Assembly (NCBI GenBank): GCA_020848035.1
Contig: JADLAX010000078.1
Location: forward strand, 1-64,000
Direction: 5' to 3'
Source of the DNA: Anaerolineae bacterium
Lineage (GTDB): Bacteria; Chloroflexota; Anaerolineae; Promineifilales; Promineifilaceae
Length of the DNA stretch: 64,000 bases
The position numbers and the translations under genes are program-made. Positions 58,592 to 64,000 of the stretch are shown in pieces (position 1 is the first letter of the stretch; the number at the start of each line of letters is the position of its first letter). The notes under the pieces are model-generated. The model did not search any database and was not told where the DNA came from. It was given only the letters and a program-made list of their open reading frames with translations.

Positions 58592-59443
58592 ATGAAACTC
58601 AAAGTCGGACTCGCCCAAATAACCCCCAAACTCGGCGACCTGGAAGCCAATCTGGAACGCCACCTGCAAGCCATCGAAGAAGCGGCCGAAAGTGGCGTGG
58701 AGCTGCTGGTTTTCCCCGAGCTTTCGCTGACCGGCTACCGCTTGCGTGACCTCGCCTTTAGCGTCGCCATTCAGCCCACCTACAAAAACCCCATCTTTGC
58801 CCGCCTGCTGGATGCCAGCCGCGTCATGGACCTGGTGGTGGGCTTTGTCGAGGCCGACATGCGGCAGAAATTTTTCATTTCCGCCGCCTACCTGGCAGGT
58901 GGCGAGGTGGTGCATTTGCACCGCAAAGTGTACCTGCCCACCTACGGCATGTTCGACGAAGGCCGCTACTTCGCCTGGGGCGATCAGTTACGCGCCTTCA
59001 ACACCCGCTTTGGCCGGGTGGGCATCCTCATCTGCGAAGATTTCTGGCACGTCAGCGCCGCCTACACCCTCTGGCTCGATGGGGCGGACCTGCTCATCCT
59101 CACCTCGTCGTCCCCAGGGCGTGGCCTGGCCACCGAGCAAAAAATCGGCAGCGCCAAGTGGGTAGAGCACATCAACCAGGCGTATGCCAGCATGTTTACC
59201 AACTTTATCCTGCACACCAACCGCACCGGCTTTGAAGACGGCGTCACCTTTTATGGTGGCTCCACCATTTTTGGCCCGGAAGGCAACCTGCTGAACCAGG
59301 GACCGTATTACGAAGAAGCCATCGTTACCGCCCGGCTGGACCTGAACGAACTGCGCCGCGCCCGTATCCGCCTGCCCCTGCTGCGCGACGAGCGCGTGGG
59401 CCTCACCCGCCGCGAGTTGGGCCGCATTTTGAAAGACAAATAG
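58592..59443 (+). CDS. Nitrilase/carbon-nitrogen hydrolase family protein
   Basis: LLVFPELSLTGYRLRDLAF; HRKVYLPTYGMFDEGRYF; VGILICEDFWHVSAAYTLWLDGADLLILTSSSP. Confidence 0.9.
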   Translation: MKLKVGLAQITPKLGDLEANLERHLQAIEEAAESGVELLVFPELSLTGYRLRDLAFSVAIQPTYKNPIFARLLDASRVMDLVVGFVEADMRQKFFISAAYLAGGEVVHLHRKVYLPTYGMFDEGRYFAWGDQLRAFNTRFGRVGILICEDFWHVSAAYTLWLDGADLLILTSSSPGRGLATEQKIGSAKWVEHINQAYASMFTNFILHTNRTGFEDGVTFYGGSTIFGPEGNLLNQGPYYEEAIVTARLDLNELRRARIRLPLLRDERVGLTRRELGRILKDK

Positions 59444-59451
59444 AGCGTAAT

Positions 59452-59505
59452 TGAGTCATTGGGTAATTGGCGCTCAAATTACCCAATGACCCAATTACCT
59501 AATGA
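59452..59505. repeat. Word-repeat hairpin (AATTGAGTCATTGGGTAATTGG / AATTACCCAATGACCCAATTACC)
   Basis: Complementary arms; a similar word is at 8502-8548. Confidence 0.8.
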
Positions 59506-59517
59506 CGGTTGAAAAAT

Positions 59518-60459
59518 ATGAATACTCAAGACCCCAACCCCACCGACGACGACATCAACGAAGGCCACCGCTCTGGCTTTGTGGCCGTCATTGGCCGGCC
59601 CAACGTGGGCAAAAGCACGCTCATCAACGGCCTGCTGCAAGAAAAGATCAACATCGTCTCACCCCGGCCGCAAACCACACGCAGCCGCCAGCTGGGCATC
59701 CTCACCACGGCCGATTACCAGATTATCTTCATGGACACGCCCGGCCTGATGCAGCCGCGCCACAAGCTGGACGAATTTATGGTGGAAACGGCCGTTGACT
59801 CCCTCAACGAAGCCGACGTGGTGCTTTTCCTGGTGGACGGCAGCGAACCGGTTGGCCCCGGCGACCAGGCGATCGCCGCGCAGCTGCACGGGCTGGACGA
59901 CAGCAGCACCGTCATCCTGGCCATCAACAAAAGCGATGTGACCGCCCCGGAAAACGTCATGCCACACACCGAGGCGTACCGCGCCCTGCTGCCCAGTGCC
60001 ACCTGGATATTCTTTTCGGCACGGACGGGCAACGGCCGTAACGAACTCCTCGACCTCATTGTGCAGGCCCTGCCCGAAGGGCCGCGCTACTACCCCGCCG
60101 ACCAGGTCACCGACATCTACCTGCGCGACATGGCTGCCGAATTTGTCCGCGAACAGGTCATGCTCCAGCTGCGCGACGAGATTCCCTACAGCGTCGCCGT
60201 CCAGGTGGAGCAGTTCAAAGAGCGCGACAACGGCACCACCTACATCGGGGCCAACATCATCGTCGAGCGCGACAACCACAAAGCGATTGTCATTGGCGCC
60301 AAAGGCAGCCAGCTGCGCCAGATCGGCGCGGCGGCCCGTAAAGAGCTGGAAGAACTGCTGGAAGGCAAGGTCTTCCTGGAGCTGTGGGTCAAAGTCGAGC
60401 CCAAATGGCGGCACAACGAGCAGGCCCTCAAACGGCTCGGCTACACCAAACCCGAGTAG
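59518..60459 (+). CDS. era: GTPase Era
   Basis: GRPNVGKSTLINGLLQEKINIVSPRPQTTR; DTPG; KH domain: NHKAIVIGAKGSQLRQIGAAARKELEELLEGKVFLELWVKVEPKWR. Confidence 0.95.
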   Translation: MNTQDPNPTDDDINEGHRSGFVAVIGRPNVGKSTLINGLLQEKINIVSPRPQTTRSRQLGILTTADYQIIFMDTPGLMQPRHKLDEFMVETAVDSLNEADVVLFLVDGSEPVGPGDQAIAAQLHGLDDSSTVILAINKSDVTAPENVMPHTEAYRALLPSATWIFFSARTGNGRNELLDLIVQALPEGPRYYPADQVTDIYLRDMAAEFVREQVMLQLRDEIPYSVAVQVEQFKERDNGTTYIGANIIVERDNHKAIVIGAKGSQLRQIGAAARKELEELLEGKVFLELWVKVEPKWRHNEQALKRLGYTKPE

Positions 60460-60675
60460 GGGCGGCCCCCCGTGGCCGCCCAAACAGCGTGAACAGAACG
60501 TTATTCCCCGAAAAATTGATTGAATCAGGATTGATATTCAGAACATTCGTGCTAAAATCACCCGCATTGGCCGCACCGGGCGCTGTGTTTGTTGAGCCAA
60601 TTTTTCTGGGCGCACGAATTTAAGCGAGAGCAATTGCGTGACCACGGCAAACTCTCTCGCCCTTGCTTCAGGAGA

Positions 60676-61737
60676 ATGGATATGACAAACGATGAAGATC
60701 AGGTTGTAAGCCGCCGCAATTTCATCAGAGCCGCCGCCCTGACGGCCGTGGCCGCCACCGCCACCGGGGCCGGTGCCGCGCTGTACAACGAGGCGCTCTC
60801 GGCTCCCGCCAGCATGACTGTTAACCCCGCCAACGCCGCAGTTCCTGCTGTGGGTACGGCCGTAATCCCCCCCAGCAGCACCGCCGCTGCCGACGCCTTT
60901 ACTCGCCTGGCCGCCGCCCAGGCGGAAAACGTGCGCCTGCAAGCCGCGCTCGACGCCGCCCAACGCCAGCTCACCAGCTTCCAGCAAAACAACCAGACCG
61001 CCGCCGACAGCAGCCAGGCGCTTTCCGTAGAGCTGGGCCAGGCCAACGAGCAGATCGGCATCCTGGCCGGGCTGATTGCCCTGTACGAACAGCTCGATGC
61101 CGTGGATGTGGCTGCGGCCGTCGAAAACGGCCTGACCAACTTTGGCGGCGAGGTGGAAACGATGCTGGCCGAGGTGCCTAGCCTGGCCGAAAGCATTCAG
61201 ATGGGCCGCCAGGCGCTGGAAAATTTTGAAGTCCAGGTGCCGATTTTGGACAACGGCCGTCTCTGGCTCATCGATCATCTCAGCAAAATTGAGGGGTATT
61301 TCCAGGCGGTGGAGCGCCTGCTCAGCGAGGCAGTGGAGCGGGTTGGCCCCTTCCTGCAAATGCTCAACGACTGGTTCGAGAGCCTGCGCAAATGGCTGCC
61401 TTTTGGCATAGGCCAGACGGCCGCTACCGTTATGGTCTCCATCACCGACCTGATCATGGAGACGCCCAACACAGTCAACGGGCTAGACACCAACATCACC
61501 CAACCGCTCAACGTCTGGCTCAACCGCGACCAGAACAACGAGACCGCCCTGCACCAGACCCTCATCAAGCCCCTGCGCGATGACCTGATGCCCAAAGCCG
61601 ACGGCGTCGTCAGCAAAACCCAGCACATGAACGAAACCTACAAAACGGCGCTCAAAGAACCGGTGGAAACGGCCGTTGCCAGCCAGCGCACCATTCGCAG
61701 TTTAATTACCAACTACCGTCAGCAGCACAGTGTTTGA
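60676..61737 (+). CDS. Tat-signal secreted/anchored coiled-coil protein of unknown function
   Basis: SRRNFIRAAALTAVAATATGAGA twin-arginine signal; heptad-rich 'LAAAQAENVRLQAALDAAQRQL'. Confidence 0.65.
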   Translation: MDMTNDEDQVVSRRNFIRAAALTAVAATATGAGAALYNEALSAPASMTVNPANAAVPAVGTAVIPPSSTAAADAFTRLAAAQAENVRLQAALDAAQRQLTSFQQNNQTAADSSQALSVELGQANEQIGILAGLIALYEQLDAVDVAAAVENGLTNFGGEVETMLAEVPSLAESIQMGRQALENFEVQVPILDNGRLWLIDHLSKIEGYFQAVERLLSEAVERVGPFLQMLNDWFESLRKWLPFGIGQTAATVMVSITDLIMETPNTVNGLDTNITQPLNVWLNRDQNNETALHQTLIKPLRDDLMPKADGVVSKTQHMNETYKTALKEPVETAVASQRTIRSLITNYRQQHSV

Positions 61738-61741
61738 AAGA

Positions 61742-61786
61742 AGTAAAAAGTGGACTGTTCACTTTTCACTTTTCACTTTTTACTGA
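61742..61786. repeat. Word-repeat hairpin (AGTAAAAAGTG / CACTTTTCACTTTTCACTTTTTACT)
   Basis: Complementary words; same words as 7071-7133. Confidence 0.7.
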
Positions 61787-61800
61787 TTACCGACCACCAC

Positions 61801-63018
61801 TCAAGTAGGCGCAGTATCCAGGGGCGGCGCAACGGCCAGGAAGTCGTAAGCGAAGCGCTGGCTGTAATTGCGGATGAGCTGCTCCACCCGCTCGTGCTGC
61901 GGCGAGGCGACAATCAGCCCAGCGTGCTGCTGTTTATGCACGCGGTACACAATTTCAGCGTCCTGGTAGCCAGACAGATCGGGCCACTCCTGCCGCGCCA
62001 GGCAAATCATCACCCCGGCGTACGCGCCCTTGTCCTCTGGCACCTGGTACTCCTGGCCACGCAGAGCGGCCGTTTCCAACCGCGCCCACTCCGCCCACAA
62101 ATTAATCCCGCTGGACGCTTCCACCAACTGTTCGATATTGGCCCCCCCAACGCGTGCGGCCGTTTCCAAAAAGTAAAATTCGCCGTCTGGCCCCTTGATA
62201 AACTCGGTGTGCGCCACGCCGCGCACCATGCCCAACGCCAAAATCAGCTGATTGTGCAGCTTGAGCAGCGCTTTCGTTTCTTTGTCCTTACGCGGCATCG
62301 TACGCGTCACAAAAACGCCGCCGTCGTGGGCCACATCAATGGGCGGCTGCAAATATTGGTGCGCCGTGGCAAAAACCACTTTACCCTGCCACACAATGGC
62401 GTCCACGTGGTAAACCGGCCCCGCCACGTACTGCTCCAGCAAAAAGTACGACTGCAAATCGCCCAATTCATCCAGCTTGCGCCACAGCATCTCAGCATGA
62501 TCCATGCGTTTGATGCCCATTGCCCCCGCCTCGGCGCGCGGCTTAAGCAGCCAGGGTGGCGGCACCCGGCCCATAAATTCACGCAGCTGATCGTAGTTGA
62601 AAACGGCCGTAAATTCCGGCACCCTAAACCCTTCCTGCCGCGCCTTCACCCGCATCGCCAGCTTATCACGAAAGTGGCGCATCACCGACTCGCCCATGTT
62701 GGGCAGGCGGAAATGCTCCCGCAGCGCCGCCGCTGTCAGCACGTCATAATCATCCAGCGGGATGATCTGGTCCACCGCCTTGCCGCGCATAAAGTAAGCA
62801 ATTGCATAAATGATGTCCGGCTGTTTAGACAACTGCGGCATGTAAAACACGTCGTCGATGCTGTCCCACGGCCACGGCTCGTTGTGCAGCTTGTCTCGCG
62901 TTACCAGCGCCACGCGGCAGCCCGCCGCTTTGGCGGCTGTTAAAAAAGTGGTTCCCTTAAAATAGCTGGCCAGGCACAAAATCGTCACCGGCTTTTCGGC
63001 AGAGTTCAAATCAGACAT
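61801..63018 (-). CDS. ATP-grasp domain protein
   Basis: PWLLKPRAEAGAMGIKRMDHAEMLW; YFLLEQYVAGPVYHVDAIVWQGKVV; FYFLETAARVGGANIEQLVEASSGINLW. Confidence 0.85.
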   Translation of the reverse strand: MSDLNSAEKPVTILCLASYFKGTTFLTAAKAAGCRVALVTRDKLHNEPWPWDSIDDVFYMPQLSKQPDIIYAIAYFMRGKAVDQIIPLDDYDVLTAAALREHFRLPNMGESVMRHFRDKLAMRVKARQEGFRVPEFTAVFNYDQLREFMGRVPPPWLLKPRAEAGAMGIKRMDHAEMLWRKLDELGDLQSYFLLEQYVAGPVYHVDAIVWQGKVVFATAHQYLQPPIDVAHDGGVFVTRTMPRKDKETKALLKLHNQLILALGMVRGVAHTEFIKGPDGEFYFLETAARVGGANIEQLVEASSGINLWAEWARLETAALRGQEYQVPEDKGAYAGVMICLARQEWPDLSGYQDAEIVYRVHKQQHAGLIVASPQHERVEQLIRNYSQRFAYDFLAVAPPLDTAPT

Positions 63019-63172
63019 ACATTCCTCGGATTATTGTTTTTGCAGCAGTTGTTTAGGGCGCTTTGGGACTTCAGGGGTTTAGCAGCGAATTGGCGCGAAT
63101 TTTCACGAAAATTCGCATTAATTCGCTGCGAAAATTAGTCTGACCCACCAAATCCGAAAAGCCCCACTTTTG

Positions 63173-63961
63173 CTAGATGAGCAGCAGAATGATGGTCACA
63201 ACTGCGGCAATCGTCAAGACAAAAAAGCTGATGATGAGCAAAATGACCAGCCAATCGGTGTCTTCTCGACTGGCCGGGCGGTAGCTGGTGGAGAAATTGG
63301 CCACCGCCACGGCCGAATCCTCTCCCATCGCCCCCTCTGCGCGGTCAACCGGAGCGGGCACGGGCGTGGTGGGCACATACGGTGCCAGCAGCTCCGGCGT
63401 CACCTCCAGCTCGTCCTCACTGTCCATCGCCTCAGACAGAATGGTGACCAACTTTTCGTCGAGAACGGCCGTACGCCGGTTAGCCGTAAACGCCGCTTCC
63501 TCAGACGTTTCTTCGGTCTCGGCCTGTATCTCGGGCGGTGCCAGCTTGCGCACCCAGACGGGCAGCTCGTTACCCGTGCTTTCGGGCACAGCAGCCGCCC
63601 GGGCTTTTACTGCCGTTAATGCCGTCAGCAGCTCCTCACTATCCGCCAAAACCTCGCGGGAATTGCCCGTCAACGCCCCCAGCGGATCGCTTTTCATCAC
63701 TTCAATGTCTCGGGCCAGCAAGTAATATTGCAAGCGTTCGGGGTCAAACATCAAATGGCCGCTGGCACGGACCTCATCCCCCACATACAGCTGGGTATCA
63801 TCCTTCGTATGGCAGTTTAAATAATGCATCTCTTCCGCCAAGACAAACCCATCTTTATGCAACCGACTCACCTTCCCCACCACAAACACCAGGCCCAATG
63901 GTAATTCAGGTGGCAGCTTCGAGGCCAAACGGCCGTTCAGCCGACTTACCGAAATGTCCAT
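63173..63961 (-). CDS. Hypothetical protein with C-terminal TM anchor
   Basis: Soluble N-term (VFVVGKVSRLHKDGFVLAEEMHYL..), acidic/Pro-rich middle, C-term WLVILLIISFFVLTIAAVVTIILLLI. Confidence 0.6.
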   Translation of the reverse strand: MDISVSRLNGRLASKLPPELPLGLVFVVGKVSRLHKDGFVLAEEMHYLNCHTKDDTQLYVGDEVRASGHLMFDPERLQYYLLARDIEVMKSDPLGALTGNSREVLADSEELLTALTAVKARAAAVPESTGNELPVWVRKLAPPEIQAETEETSEEAAFTANRRTAVLDEKLVTILSEAMDSEDELEVTPELLAPYVPTTPVPAPVDRAEGAMGEDSAVAVANFSTSYRPASREDTDWLVILLIISFFVLTIAAVVTIILLLI

Positions 63962-64000
63962 AACAAACTCCCAAAATCACGCTAAAAAACCTATTCTGGT

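Noticed and set aside
58585-59445. NAD+ synthetase (NadE) call for the nitrilase-fold gene
   Set aside because: Only the carbon-nitrogen hydrolase domain is present; no C-terminal synthetase domain in the 283-aa ORF.
1-64000. rRNA/tRNA genes
   Set aside because: No rRNA-like stretch or convincing tRNA cloverleaf was recognised by eye; a tRNAscan/Infernal run would be needed to exclude them.

Overview
The window is gene-dense and GC-rich. It looks like bacterial chromosome, probably Chloroflexota/Anaerolineae-like (inferred from gene content and secreted-protein style; not verifiable here). It encodes about 45 protein genes and no rRNA or tRNA that I could recognise. Main blocks: (1) a MocR-type regulator truncated by the window edge, a PLP decarboxylase, and amino-acid exporters (AzlCD, split ThrE); (2) a Ser/Thr kinase-FGE fusion next to a large HxxxDG protein; (3) a formate dehydrogenase locus (FdhA, Fe-S subunit, FdhD, fused NuoE-NuoF) interrupted by a small island of KTSC/DUF2442/DUF4160 and PIN/AbrB genes; (4) three tandem giant secreted beta-helix proteins, two of them with Calx-beta repeats; (5) H+-PPase, two large GAF-domain histidine kinases, IlvE, MgsA, Era, Lgt-like and others. 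The strongest unexplained signal is the octamer palindrome ACGGCCGT. A manual scan finds about 120 copies (about one per 0.5 kb, against about 2 expected by chance), in coding sequence in all three reading frames and in intergenic DNA. It resembles the cyanobacterial HIP1 phenomenon with a different word. A second layer is a rich set of intergenic hairpins: word-repeat hairpins, paired 'double hairpins', MITE-like elements present in two copies, and a 20-bp hairpin array whose loops carry ATG codons at the start of a histidine kinase gene.
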